Of a stretch of DNA of 23,885 nucleotides, positions 1 through 8,351 are shown piece by piece (within the stretch, counting starts at the first letter, position 1; each line of letters starts with the position of its first letter). The stretch comes from a virus, in IMG/VR virus record IMGVR_UViG_3300046321_000042, positions 1 to 23,885 of that record; one strand, 5' to 3'. The position numbers and the translations under genes are program-made. The notes beneath the pieces were generated by a model that saw nothing but the letters and a program-made list of their open reading frames with translations, searched no databases and was not told the origin of the DNA.

Positions 1-2
1 TT

Positions 3-185
3 GAGGCAGCAGAGGCAGCGGGTGGCGAAGGCGGAACTGTCGGGTATCTGACGCTTCAGGCAATCGAAAACCCCGGCGCATTTATGGGCCTTCTGGGTAA
101 GATTTTGCCTAGCGTTGTCGTGGGTGATCCTGAAAACCCACTGAACGTTATTACTCGCATTGAACTTGTTGCGGGCGGCAAGTGA
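3..185 (+). CDS. terS: Terminase small subunit, C-terminal part (probable)
   Basis: This open frame enters from the left edge and ends at TGA 183-185, leaving 60 visible residues. The visible part contains GYLTLQAIENPGAFMGLLGK followed by a LPSVVVGD element and a short IxRIELVAGGK tail. This resembles the C-terminal end of alphaproteobacterial phage proteins that sit directly before the large terminase and are called small terminase or DNA-packaging proteins. That family match is from memory. Its stop overlaps the GTG start of the large terminase (GTGA, 182-185), as expected for a packaging pair. The DNA-binding N-terminus lies outside the window, so the identification rests on position and the tail motif. 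Confidence 0.6.
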   Translation, partial: EAAEAAGGEGGTVGYLTLQAIENPGAFMGLLGKILPSVVVGDPENPLNVITRIELVAGGK

Positions 186-1471
186 CAACCGTTCGATTGG
201 AGTTGCCAGAAAAGCTTGTTCCACTGTTTGAGGGGGAGGCTGACGTTCGCGCGGCTGACGGGGGGCGGGGTTCCGCGAAAACCCGCACGTTTGCAAAAAT
301 GACAGCCGTGCGGGCGATGATGTGGGACAAGGCAGGGCGGTCGGGCCAAATCCTATGCGGTCGCCAGTTTATGAACTCGCTGTCAGATTCATCGCTTGAG
401 GAAGTCAAGGCGGCTATCAGGTCAGAGCCTTGGCTTATGGCCGCTTTTGATATTGGCGAGAAATACATCAAAACGAAAAGTGGGCGGGTTTACTACACAT
501 TTACAGGCCTTGACCGGAACATTGCCAGCGTCAAATCTAAGGCGCGCATTTTGCTTTGCTGGGTCGATGAGGCGGAACCAGTAACCGATGAGGCTTGGAC
601 AACGCTAATCCCGACGCTGCGGGAAGAAGACAGCGAACTTTGGGTAACGTGGAATTCCAAGCGGAAAAATGCGCCAGTCGAAAAGCGGTTCAAGGATTCA
701 ACGGACCCGCGCGTTAAATATGTCCGCATCAATTGGCGAGACAACCCGTGGTTTCCTGATGTTCTTGAGCGTGTCCGCCAGAGGGATTTGCGCGATAGGC
801 CGGACCAATACCCGCATATCTGGGAAGGCGATTATGTGAGTGTAGTTGAGGGGGCATACTTTGCAGCAGCACTAACGTTGGCCCGCGCGGAGGGCCGCAT
901 TGGCCGGGTTGCCGCTGATCCACTCATGACAAAACGCGCGATCTGGGATATTGGCGGCACCGGGGCTAAAGCTGACGCCTGCGCAATCTGGATTGTTCAG
1001 TATGTCGGGAGGGAACTGCGTTTCCTCGATTACTACGAGGCGCAAGGCCAGCCGCTTGCCACGCACGTTGCATGGTTGCAGGCTAATGGCTACGGCGCGG
1101 CTCTGTGTGTCCTGCCCCATGATGGGGCAACCAATGACCGGGTGCATGATGTAAGCTATGAGAGCGCGCTGCGGGCCGCTGGCTTTGAAGTGCAGGTTGT
1201 TGCCAACCAAGGGGCAGGGGCGGCAATGCGCCGGGTAGAGGCAGCGCGACGCCTATTCCCAAGCATGTGGTTTAATGATAAGTGTTCCGCAGGACTTGAC
1301 GCAATAGGCTGGTATCATGAAAAGCGGGATGCAGAGCGCGGTATCGGCCTTGGCCCAGATCATGACTGGTCAAGCCATGGGGCCGATGCTTTCGGGCTTG
1401 CTGCTGTTGCCTATGAGTTGCCAATCGTTGGCAAGACAGAACCGAAATTCGAACGGCGCAAGGTGGTCTAA
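182..1471 (+). CDS. terL: Terminase large subunit (packaging ATPase/nuclease)
   Basis: This 429-aa protein is the motor that pumps DNA into the procapsid and cuts the concatemer. The ATPase domain has a Walker A loop GGRGSAKT (residues 27-34), a Walker B strand ILLCWVDEAE (123-132, catalytic glutamate after the aspartate) and a coupling-type segment LWVTWNSK (about 153-160). The RNase H-like nuclease domain has acidic residues in the expected places: D256 (WDIGGTG), D314 (LPHDGA) and D402 (HGADAFG). The length is normal for PBSX/Terminase_3-type enzymes. Translation begins at GTG 182, overlapping the upstream stop; no better in-frame ATG is present nearby. The portal gene starts on the A of its TAA stop. 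Identification is firm; the packaging type (cos or pac) cannot be read from this window. Confidence 0.95.
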   Translation: MTTVRLELPEKLVPLFEGEADVRAADGGRGSAKTRTFAKMTAVRAMMWDKAGRSGQILCGRQFMNSLSDSSLEEVKAAIRSEPWLMAAFDIGEKYIKTKSGRVYYTFTGLDRNIASVKSKARILLCWVDEAEPVTDEAWTTLIPTLREEDSELWVTWNSKRKNAPVEKRFKDSTDPRVKYVRINWRDNPWFPDVLERVRQRDLRDRPDQYPHIWEGDYVSVVEGAYFAAALTLARAEGRIGRVAADPLMTKRAIWDIGGTGAKADACAIWIVQYVGRELRFLDYYEAQGQPLATHVAWLQANGYGAALCVLPHDGATNDRVHDVSYESALRAAGFEVQVVANQGAGAAMRRVEAARRLFPSMWFNDKCSAGLDAIGWYHEKRDAERGIGLGPDHDWSSHGADAFGLAAVAYELPIVGKTEPKFERRKVV

Positions 1472-3714
1472 TGGCTGATATCAAGATCATTGCGAATTTG
1501 GTGGGTGAGGCCGAGCGCCACGCGGAAAGCCAGTCAAAAGACCGCATCCGAGCGACGGAATACTATCAAGGCACTATGGCCGACACGCCTAGCGACAAGG
1601 GCAAGTCCAGCATGGTGACGCGCGATGTTCGGGCGAATATTAAGCGGGTGCTCCCTTCCATTGTTCGCACGATCTTGAATGCCGACGAGGTTGTCGAATT
1701 CATGCCCGTGGGTGAGGGCGACGAGGAAGCCGCTAAACAGGCATCCGATTACATCAACTACGTTGTTATCCCTGAATCCGATGGCCGCAACGCGATCTAT
1801 GACGCTATTCATGACGCGCTTTTGCACCGAAATGGCGTGATCAAATGGTGGTTTGAGGAAAAGAAAACTGCCGCATTTTCGTCACACTCTGGCTTGACCG
1901 AGGACGCGGTTTTGCAACTGATCGGTGAAGATGGCGTTGAGGTTGTGGAGCGATCCGAGCGGCAAGAAACGGTTGAAGAGGGCGGGCAACAGCAGGTTGT
2001 CACCGTCTATGACTGCAAGATCAAGCGGGCAATCACAAGCCGCAAAACCCGCATTGCTGCGGTTCCGCGCGAACGGTTCCTGATCCACCCCGACGCCGTG
2101 ACGCTAGACGATAGCATTCTGACAGGCGAAAAGACGACCATGCGCAAGAGCGATCTTGTCGCAATGGGCTACGACTTCGAGCTTATCCGCGATCTGCCAA
2201 CGGCTGACGAGGACGACACAGAACGCGACATTCGCCGCGATAATATCACGCGCGAGGCGGAAGAAACCGGGCCGAATTCCGAGGTAGATTACTACGACCT
2301 TTTTGTTCGAATTGACATGGACGGCGACGGCATTGCCGAATTGCACCATATGTGCTTTGCAGGCGGGCTGACAGAGCGGCACCTGCTTTCCGACGAGGAA
2401 TGCGATGAGGTGCAATTCACCGATATCTGCGTGATGCGCCAACCGCACCAATGGGAAGCGGTGTCGCTCGCTGACGACCTGATGGATTTGCAGCGGGTTA
2501 AAACCGTGCTGCTGCGTCAAACACTCGATAACATCTATTGGCAAAACAACCCACAGCCGACGGTGCAAGAGGGCGTTGTATCCAATATGGACGCGGTGAT
2601 GAACCCTGAATTCGGCCTGCCTATCCGTGTTCGGCAAGGGGTGGACGTTCGGGCGGCGCTTGGGTTTAATCAGGTTCCATTCGTGGCATCCAATTCCTTC
2701 GCCATGATGGAATACATGGACAAGGAAGCGCAGGACCGCACGGGCGTAAGTGACGCATCGGCTGGCCTTGCGCCTGATGCTCTACAAAACATGACGGCCA
2801 AGGCGTCAGCCATGATTGAACAGGCTGGCATCGGGCAGACTGAACTGATGGTTAAGACGGCGGCGGATGGGCTTAAGCGGCTGTTCCGTGGGCTTTTGCG
2901 CATGATTATTCGGCATCAAGACATCCCGCGCACGGTTCGGCTTCGCAACAAGTGGGTGCAGGTTGACCCGCGCGACTGGAATTCTGAAATGGATTGCACG
3001 GTTAACACGGGCCTAGGCGCGGGCACCCGTGAGCGCGACATGATGATGATGCAGCAAATCATGGCAATGCAGGAAAAGATGATTATGGCGTTTGGGCCTG
3101 ATAACCCATTTGTGAAGCCTGATCAGGTTTACAACGCGACGGTGCGGATGGTCGAGGCGGCGGGCGTGAAAAACCCAAGCATGTTCTTCACCGATCCGAA
3201 CCCCGAAGAAGTGCAGGCCAAGCTGGACGCGGCCAAGAACGCGCCCGATCCAAACGCGCAGAAAATGCAAGCGACCATGCAGATTGAGCAAGCGAAAATG
3301 CAGGCCAATATGCAGGTCGAGCAGGCCAAGCTGCAATCCACCATGCAGCTTGAACAGGCGAAAATGCAGGCCAGCACGCAGAAAGAGGCGGCGCAAATGG
3401 AAGCCGATCTTGCGGTTAAGCAGGCGGAGCGCGAAACGCAGCTTATGCTAGCTTCGCAGGAATTGGCGTTTAAGCGCGAGGAACTGGCGGCAAATCAGCG
3501 GCTTGAATTCACCAAGCTTGGCATGTCCCAAAGCGAGGACGGCTCGCCCGTTGACGCGCGCGGCAATGAGATGATGCAGGTTTTGCAGCAGGTTTCCGCG
3601 ATGGTCGGGGCGGTGAGTGATCAACTGCAAGGCGCGCAACGGCCCAAGCGTATCGTGCGCGATGGCAACGGCGATATAATCGGACTTGAACCCTATGACG
3701 CGGCGGTGAACTGA
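1471..3714 (+). CDS. Portal protein, P22-type, with hendecad-repeat C-terminus
   Basis: This 747-aa protein should form the dodecameric ring at the capsid vertex through which DNA passes. The N-terminal third (RIRATEYYQG at about 27-36, then VTRDVRANIKRVLPSIVRTI and a RNGVIKWWFEE segment) is typical of the P22-like portal family. The size fits P22 gp1 (about 725 aa). Residues about 599-675 are seven consecutive 11-residue blocks rich in Met, Gln and Glu (for example MQATMQIEQAK, MQANMQVEQAK, LQSTMQLEQAK), predicting a long right-handed helical barrel or coiled coil. P22 portal also ends in a long alpha-helical barrel, so this is probably the equivalent structure. The gene starts in a TAATG overlap with the large terminase and ends in a TGATG overlap with the next gene. 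Confidence 0.92.
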   Translation: MADIKIIANLVGEAERHAESQSKDRIRATEYYQGTMADTPSDKGKSSMVTRDVRANIKRVLPSIVRTILNADEVVEFMPVGEGDEEAAKQASDYINYVVIPESDGRNAIYDAIHDALLHRNGVIKWWFEEKKTAAFSSHSGLTEDAVLQLIGEDGVEVVERSERQETVEEGGQQQVVTVYDCKIKRAITSRKTRIAAVPRERFLIHPDAVTLDDSILTGEKTTMRKSDLVAMGYDFELIRDLPTADEDDTERDIRRDNITREAEETGPNSEVDYYDLFVRIDMDGDGIAELHHMCFAGGLTERHLLSDEECDEVQFTDICVMRQPHQWEAVSLADDLMDLQRVKTVLLRQTLDNIYWQNNPQPTVQEGVVSNMDAVMNPEFGLPIRVRQGVDVRAALGFNQVPFVASNSFAMMEYMDKEAQDRTGVSDASAGLAPDALQNMTAKASAMIEQAGIGQTELMVKTAADGLKRLFRGLLRMIIRHQDIPRTVRLRNKWVQVDPRDWNSEMDCTVNTGLGAGTRERDMMMMQQIMAMQEKMIMAFGPDNPFVKPDQVYNATVRMVEAAGVKNPSMFFTDPNPEEVQAKLDAAKNAPDPNAQKMQATMQIEQAKMQANMQVEQAKLQSTMQLEQAKMQASTQKEAAQMEADLAVKQAERETQLMLASQELAFKREELAANQRLEFTKLGMSQSEDGSPVDARGNEMMQVLQQVSAMVGAVSDQLQGAQRPKRIVRDGNGDIIGLEPYDAAVN
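3265..3495 (+). repeat. Seven 33-bp (11-codon) tandem repeats inside the portal gene
   Basis: Each 33-bp unit encodes one 11-residue block. The first three units keep the pattern xQxxMQxEQAK almost exactly (MQATMQIEQAK, MQANMQVEQAK, LQSTMQLEQAK). The next four (MQASTQKEAAQ, MEADLAVKQAE, RETQLMLASQE, LAFKREELAAN) diverge but keep the register. The DNA units are similar rather than identical, so the array is old or under selection for protein shape. Confidence 0.8.
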
Positions 3715-4133
3715 TGGCATCCTTGATTTTCAACAGCGCGCTTCGTGACGAGGCAATCGGCGGGGTGGACTACGACACCGACACATTCAAGGTTATGCTG
3801 ACAACATCGGCGTATACCGAAAACAAAGACACCCACACCAAGCGGTCGGACATCACAAGCGAAGTGGTCGGCGCGGGCTATACGGCTGGCGGCAACACTG
3901 TGACGGTGACGGTTGGCGCAGTGGATACGGCAAACGACCGAGTTGATATTTCACTCGGCGGCACCACTTGGGCGGCATCGACGATCACGGCGCGCAAGGC
4001 GGTCTATTACAAATCGCGGGGCGGCGCGGCTTCGGCTGATGAAATCATTGCGGTGATTGACTTCGGCGCTGATGTTTCAACCACTGTCGGCACGTTCACG
4101 CTGACGGCCTCGACGCTAAGGAAGCAGAACTAA
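3714..4133 (+). CDS. Probable virion protein, small beta-rich (139 aa)
   Basis: The protein begins MASLIFNSALRDEAIGG and continues with DTFKVMLTTSAYT, a GAGYTAGGNTVTVTVGAVD stretch and TTWAASTITARKAVYYK. It has no Cys and many Thr, Val and Ala residues, which suggests an all-beta fold. The pattern FKVMLTTSAYTxNKDTHxxRSDIT and GxGYTAGG recurs in phage structural modules as a conserved protein without a settled function (from memory). Placement between portal and scaffold, with one-base stop/start overlaps on both sides, argues for a virion component such as a head decoration or fibre. No enzymatic motif is visible. Confidence 0.7.
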   Translation: MASLIFNSALRDEAIGGVDYDTDTFKVMLTTSAYTENKDTHTKRSDITSEVVGAGYTAGGNTVTVTVGAVDTANDRVDISLGGTTWAASTITARKAVYYKSRGGAASADEIIAVIDFGADVSTTVGTFTLTASTLRKQN

Positions 4134-5320
4134 TGCTGATCCTATCCCAAACGTCAGTCATTCGCATTGTCACATCGGCAGCGGCTCAAATTGAGGTACA
4201 CGCCTCTGTTGTTGATATTGCCGGAACGGTTGTTTCTGTGCCCGATCCCGTCAACACGCCACACATCACGACAGCGGCAACAACGACGGTTGTCCCATCC
4301 CCCGGCGCTGGGGTGAAGCGCAACGTCAAGCACCTCAACATTACCAATGACCATGCAAGCGCGTCTTGTTCGGTTACTGTAGAGCATTTTGACGGGACAA
4401 CCGCGATTGAACTCATGGCGTTCACCTTGTTGCCCGGTGAAAACATGATCTTCAACGAGGAAGGTCGATGGGCGCACCGTGACGCGCAGGGGGCAGAATA
4501 TCCCCCGGCGGGCCTTGGCGCTTACAATGGTTTTTCAGTTGGCCTCATGAAATCCACAACCGCCCCCGATGCGGCTGGCTATTGGTATTGCACGTCAAAG
4601 GATGGCGGCTTTCCGGGCGCATGGAACCCCGGCACACCCGGCCTAAATGGCCGCAACACCGACGGAACGGTATCGCCTGACTTCGGGTGTATCCCGATTA
4701 AGAACCCCGCAGCCGGGGCTAATTTTATCACCGAACTGCAAATGGCGGCATCAGTTAACCACTCGCACCTTTTGTTTGATGTGCTTTGGGTGAATAGTGG
4801 TCTTGTGGTGACAACGCTTACCGCGCAGGCGATCACACAGCCGACGCTCCCCGCTCGCGACATTAACGGCACCACAAACGGCGAGGGCTGCAATATCGCC
4901 ATGCTGTTTACGGCGGCTGCGACCAATGCGGCGGTGATCAGCAACACTACTGTTTCCTATACCAATTCGGACGGGGTTGCTGGTCGCACGGCAACGCTAT
5001 CTGCAATTGTCGGTTCGCAAATCCCTGCAACACCTGTTAACGGAACGCTGATTTGGTTTAACCTAGCGGCGGGGGATCGTGGCGTTCGTTCGATCCAGTC
5101 TGTGACGCTTGGCACCTCATTGGCGACGGGGTCTGTTAGCATGATGGTGACGCGCGATGTTGCGACAATCGGCACAACCATTGTTAACGTGACCGCGCAA
5201 AAGGTTGTCGGGTCGCCGGGGATCAGAATTTATAACGGCACGGCCTTGCTGCATTGCGTCCTTGCCAGCGCGCCAACTGCAACCTTTGTTGCTGGTGAAA
5301 TATCGGTAGCGGAGCGGTAA
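4133..5320 (+). CDS. Probable virion surface or decoration protein (395 aa)
   Basis: The N-terminal region (residues about 1-125) has two beta-rich halves: a start with TSVIRIVTSAAAQIEVHAS, then HITTAATTTVVPSPGAGVKR and LLPGENMIFNEEGRW. This organisation, a small beta-sandwich ending in an xLxPGExMxFxExxxW motif, is common in phage virion proteins (from memory). The rest is Thr-, Asn- and Ala-rich, with several Gly-Thr turns and repeated TTxT strands, again pointing to beta structure. There is no signal peptide, membrane segment or catalytic motif. It starts in a TAATG overlap and ends in another, so it is translated together with its neighbours. A capsid decoration or head fibre role is an inference. 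Confidence 0.65.
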   Translation: MLILSQTSVIRIVTSAAAQIEVHASVVDIAGTVVSVPDPVNTPHITTAATTTVVPSPGAGVKRNVKHLNITNDHASASCSVTVEHFDGTTAIELMAFTLLPGENMIFNEEGRWAHRDAQGAEYPPAGLGAYNGFSVGLMKSTTAPDAAGYWYCTSKDGGFPGAWNPGTPGLNGRNTDGTVSPDFGCIPIKNPAAGANFITELQMAASVNHSHLLFDVLWVNSGLVVTTLTAQAITQPTLPARDINGTTNGEGCNIAMLFTAAATNAAVISNTTVSYTNSDGVAGRTATLSAIVGSQIPATPVNGTLIWFNLAAGDRGVRSIQSVTLGTSLATGSVSMMVTRDVATIGTTIVNVTAQKVVGSPGIRIYNGTALLHCVLASAPTATFVAGEISVAER

Positions 5321-6162
5321 TGTCAGGCGGGGTTTTCAGTGCTGATATTGCCCCGGAAGGCTGGTTTGACAAGCTGTCAACTGATGAAGGATGGTTCAGC
5401 TATGAATTCATATCTCAAGGCTCTGGGGCGGTAGACGCAACAGCCCCCGGCGCAAGTCTGGGGTATGCGCTGTCACTACTTCCCGGCGCTGCATCTGGCG
5501 GCGGCGCTATTGACGCGACAGCCGACGGCGCAACCATATCCTATGCGGAAAGCATAATATCCGGCGCGGCAACGGCGTCTTCGCAGGCCAGCGGCGCAAC
5601 CGTTGGCATCGGCTATTCGATCATTGCAGGGGCCGCGCAGGCGGCGTCCCAAGCGCAGGGGCAGGCGTTGCCGCTGGCCTACTCGCTATTGCCGGGGGCC
5701 GCGTCTGGCGAGGCCAATGCCACGGCAAGCGGAGTGACGGTATCCTATGCCTATGCGCTGCTTGCGGGCATTGCATCTGGGGCCGCGTCGGCAACGGGCG
5801 GTCGCGGCGATGACGCTTTTAGGTCAGCCGGGGCGGCGCGCAAATTCTGGGCCGACAAAGCCGATGAATGGCTAGAGCAAAGCATCGACCGGATCAAAGC
5901 CGCCGCGCCAAAGTCAGAGGATGCGCGCGAAGCTGTTGCCGATGACATTCTATCCGAGGCCAGCGATAGGTTGATGGATTGGCCCGCGTTTGCACCACAG
6001 ATTGACGCGGTGCAGCGTATCGCCCAGCGGCTTGCGGTTCCGACTGTGGACTATTCGGAAATTGCGCGCTATATTGCCGAACAAATGCAGGCCGTGGAAG
6101 CCGCCCGTCGTGTAATGCGGCGCAAGCGCGATCTCGAGGCCCTTTTGCTGCTGGTGGATTAA
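5320..6162 (+). CDS. Repeat-containing phage structural protein (280 aa)
   Basis: The protein has two unlike halves. Residues about 36-160 are five degenerate 22-26-residue repeats around a core resembling SYAySLLPGAASG (visible at 48-60, 73-84, 97-107, 118-130 and 141-153), rich in Ala, Gly and Ser. Residues about 165-280 are charged and helical, and end in RRKRDLEALLLLVD, a Leu-rich tail that recurs in similar phage and prophage proteins (from memory). The first half looks like a beta-repeat or fibrous surface element. The second may be an assembly or attachment domain. It follows the 395-aa gene in a TAATG overlap and abuts the next gene without a spacer. I do not recognise a named family, and virion location is inferred from context. 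Confidence 0.65.
   Translation: MSGGVFSADIAPEGWFDKLSTDEGWFSYEFISQGSGAVDATAPGASLGYALSLLPGAASGGGAIDATADGATISYAESIISGAATASSQASGATVGIGYSIIAGAAQAASQAQGQALPLAYSLLPGAASGEANATASGVTVSYAYALLAGIASGAASATGGRGDDAFRSAGAARKFWADKADEWLEQSIDRIKAAAPKSEDAREAVADDILSEASDRLMDWPAFAPQIDAVQRIAQRLAVPTVDYSEIARYIAEQMQAVEAARRVMRRKRDLEALLLLVD
5425..5799 (+). repeat. Five tandem Ala/Gly/Ser-rich coding repeats
   Basis: Within the 280-aa protein, about 66-78 bp of DNA repeats five times, each unit encoding a version of A-x-G-A-x-x-x-Y-A-x-S-L-L-P-G-A-A-S-G. The first and fourth copies share YxLSLLPGAASG / AYSLLPGAASG almost exactly. The second, third and fifth are more divergent. Boundaries are approximate. Confidence 0.65.
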
Positions 6163-6390
6163 ATGACAGACAAAGACCGCATGTCCCTCGCCGAGCAAAT
6201 GCTTGCAAACCCGCTTTTCAGCGTAATCATGAATGAACTCGAAGCATCGGCTATCGAGCGCATGGTTTACGCCGCCAATGACTTAGCCCGCCATGAGTGC
6301 CAGCTGCGCATTCAGGCGGTTCGTTCTTTCCGTTCCGATTGCAAGGATCTCCTTCGCAGCAACCGCGAACGAAAAGCGGTGGTTGCATAA
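6163..6390 (+). CDS. Small conserved phage protein before the scaffold gene
   Basis: This 75-aa, mostly helical and charged protein contains LANPLFSVIMNELEASAI and LRIQAVRSFRSDCKDLL. Small proteins with the same layout (a LxNPxFxxxxxxLExxAI helix followed by an RxQAVRxFRxDL helix) are often found between portal and scaffold genes in podoviruses, without an assigned function (from memory). ATG 6163 directly follows the TAA of the previous gene. Its own TAA overlaps an 11-codon mini-frame that leads into the scaffold gene. A role in head assembly is likely from position only. Confidence 0.75.
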   Translation: MTDKDRMSLAEQMLANPLFSVIMNELEASAIERMVYAANDLARHECQLRIQAVRSFRSDCKDLLRSNRERKAVVA

Positions 6391-6425
6391 TGCAGCACCG
6401 CCCCAAGCCTAAAGGCGCACTATGA
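6390..6425 (+). other. Eleven-codon bridging mini-ORF, possible translational coupler
   Basis: The short gap between the 75-aa gene and the scaffold gene is exactly filled by ATG...TGA encoding MQHRPKPKGAL. Its ATG overlaps the upstream TAA (TAATG), and its TGA overlaps the scaffold ATG (ATGA). No strong ribosome binding site precedes the scaffold start, so a ribosome passing through the mini-frame could deliver initiation there. It could equally be chance in a short gap. Confidence 0.35.
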
Positions 6426-7327
6426 CAGACGATATCAACAACCCAGACGATGGGACTGAAGAAGTCACCGCCCAAGCACCCGATACCACAGGGGAGTGGG
6501 ACTACTACGACCCCGAAGAGGATAACGTAGAAGCCCCCGAAACCGCTGCGACCGAAGATGGGACAGAAGAAGCGGCCCAAGAGGCCGATGTCGGTGAAGC
6601 CGCTGCAGTTGAGGCCCCGCTTGATGCGGTGGTCAAGATGGCGGACGGCACCACGGCCAAGGTTTCCGACCTTTTGCAAGGGAATCTACGTCAAGCCGAC
6701 TACACGCGGAAATCGCAAGAACTGGCGTCAAGCCGTCAAGCGGTGGAAGCGAACCTTCAGCGTATCGAAGGCATCACCGAAGCGTTTATTGACCACCTCA
6801 CTAAGCTTGTGCCCGAAGCCCCCGATCATGCTTTGGCCCTGCGCGATCCTAACGCCTACACGCGCCAACTGGCGCAGCATCAGGCGGCTATGGCGCAGGT
6901 CCAGTCATTGGTTGAGATCGGCTCACAGCCCAAGCAAATCAAGTCGGCGATCACTGCGGAAAACCAAGCGGCGCAATTGGCGGAAGAAAACCGCATGTTG
7001 CAAGATCGGTTCCCCGCGATTGCCACGAGGGAAGGCCGGGATAAGTTCTTTTCAAATGCGGCGGCTGTCGCAAATGATATGGGCTTTTCCAATGACGAAC
7101 TTTCGAAGGTCACTGATCACCGAATTTTCGCCATGGCTCACTATGCCAAGATCGGCATGGATGCGGTTAAAACGCGCGATGCGGCAAAGGCCAAACTTCA
7201 GGCCGCGCCGCAAGTTTCCCCCCGCAGGCCCGGTCAGGCTCAAGGTGGGAATCGGAATGCTGAGGGTATGAAGAAGCTCGCCCGGTCTGGGTCCATGAAG
7301 GACGCATTGCGGATTGAGTTCGATTAA
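6422..7327 (+). CDS. Capsid scaffolding protein
   Basis: This 301-aa protein has the composition of a phage scaffold. There is a very acidic, disordered N-terminus (residues 1-67, many Asp and Glu), a long helical and coiled middle (about 95-195, with EENRMLQDRFP), and a basic Gly/Pro-linked C-terminus ending in a short helix (MKKLARSGSMKDALRIEFD). In other phages the basic C-terminal helix binds the coat protein and the helical core drives assembly. The gene lies directly before the major capsid gene, the standard order. No protease catalytic motif is visible, so it is probably a separate scaffold rather than a protease fusion. Confidence 0.88.
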   Translation: MTDDINNPDDGTEEVTAQAPDTTGEWDYYDPEEDNVEAPETAATEDGTEEAAQEADVGEAAAVEAPLDAVVKMADGTTAKVSDLLQGNLRQADYTRKSQELASSRQAVEANLQRIEGITEAFIDHLTKLVPEAPDHALALRDPNAYTRQLAQHQAAMAQVQSLVEIGSQPKQIKSAITAENQAAQLAEENRMLQDRFPAIATREGRDKFFSNAAAVANDMGFSNDELSKVTDHRIFAMAHYAKIGMDAVKTRDAAKAKLQAAPQVSPRRPGQAQGGNRNAEGMKKLARSGSMKDALRIEFD

Positions 7328-7351
7328 CCCCCCATAAAAGGACGTAGCATA

Positions 7352-8344
7352 ATGGCTACCATTGCAAACACCTTCCAGTCTGCCAGCGCCAAGGGCAACC
7401 GCGAAACGCTGCACAATGTCGTGTCGATGATTGATCGGGAAGACACCCCGATTTATTCGATGATCGAAAAGGAAACCTTCACGGGCATCCACCCTGAATG
7501 GGAAACCGATTCCTTGGCTGCGCCGGGCGATAACGCGCAGTTGGAAGGCGATGAATATACGTTTGGTGCTACTACGCCAGCCGTGCGCATGGGTAACTAC
7601 ACCCAAATCTTGCGCAAAGAAGGCATTATCTCGCGGACGCAGGACCGCGTTGACAATGCGGGTTCGCACGAACAAACCCGCCGCCAAAAGGTCAAAAAGG
7701 GCGTTGAAATTCGCCGCGATGTGGAATGGTCGATCCTTTCGCCAAACGCCTCTGTTGCGGGCGCAACCCGCAAGAGCGCGTCGATGTCGTCGTGGATCGC
7801 GTCCAACGCATCGCGCGGCGCGACTGGCGCAAACGGTGGCTACAACACAGGCACGGGCCTGACTGCTGCCCCAACCAACGGCACCCAACGCGCTTTCACT
7901 AAGCTGCTGATGGACGGTGTGATGCAACAGGGCGCGCAAAACGGCGCTAAGTTCAAGCACGTTTCTGGATCGCTTTATATCAAGTCGGTTTTCGCAACGT
8001 TCATGTCCGACGCCAACGTTGCGGCTTTCCGCTATGCGGCGAAAGAGGGCGAAGAGAACACGATGGTTGCGACCGCCGATGTCTATCTTGGCCCGCACGG
8101 CAAGGTCATGTTCCACGAAAACGTGGTGCAGTCCGGATCGGCGGCCTTGGCGCGCAACGTGTTCTTCATTGACCCTGAGTTCCTCAAGTGGGGCTGGCTG
8201 GACAAAATCCAAGAGGACAAGTTGGTTTCGCGCACGGGCGATGCGAACAAGTTCGTCCTCATTGGCGAGGGCGCGCTGAAAGTGTCGAACGAAAAAGGCT
8301 TGGGCGTGGTTGCTGACGTGTTCGGCATGACTGCGGCTAGCTAA
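7352..8344 (+). CDS. Major capsid protein, SU10/DUF5309-type
   Basis: This 330-aa protein begins MATIANTFQSASAKGNRE and carries the early motif DREDTPIYSMIEK (28-40), then a GAxTPAVRMGNYTQI segment, and a KFKHVSGSLYIKS element in the second half. These match the phage capsid family first described as DUF5309 and now linked to the SU10 major capsid protein (HK97 fold; from memory). It should form the icosahedral shell on the scaffold encoded immediately upstream. An AAAAGGA ribosome binding site lies shortly before ATG 7352. This is one of the few late genes not overlapping its predecessor, consistent with high, independent initiation. A GC-rich hairpin follows its stop. Confidence 0.93.
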   Translation: MATIANTFQSASAKGNRETLHNVVSMIDREDTPIYSMIEKETFTGIHPEWETDSLAAPGDNAQLEGDEYTFGATTPAVRMGNYTQILRKEGIISRTQDRVDNAGSHEQTRRQKVKKGVEIRRDVEWSILSPNASVAGATRKSASMSSWIASNASRGATGANGGYNTGTGLTAAPTNGTQRAFTKLLMDGVMQQGAQNGAKFKHVSGSLYIKSVFATFMSDANVAAFRYAAKEGEENTMVATADVYLGPHGKVMFHENVVQSGSAALARNVFFIDPEFLKWGWLDKIQEDKLVSRTGDANKFVLIGEGALKVSNEKGLGVVADVFGMTAAS

Positions 8345-8351
8345 TGAAACC

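Noticed and set aside
6558-7271. Overlapping plus-strand frame of 237 codons inside the scaffold gene
   Set aside because: The product is Arg/Trp-rich nonsense in composition, and the scaffold frame explains the region.
7052-8212. Long antisense frame (386 codons) opposite the capsid gene
   Set aside because: It is a by-product of codon bias in the capsid gene. The plus strand has a clear capsid protein with ribosome binding site, and the antisense product shows no domain or start signal.
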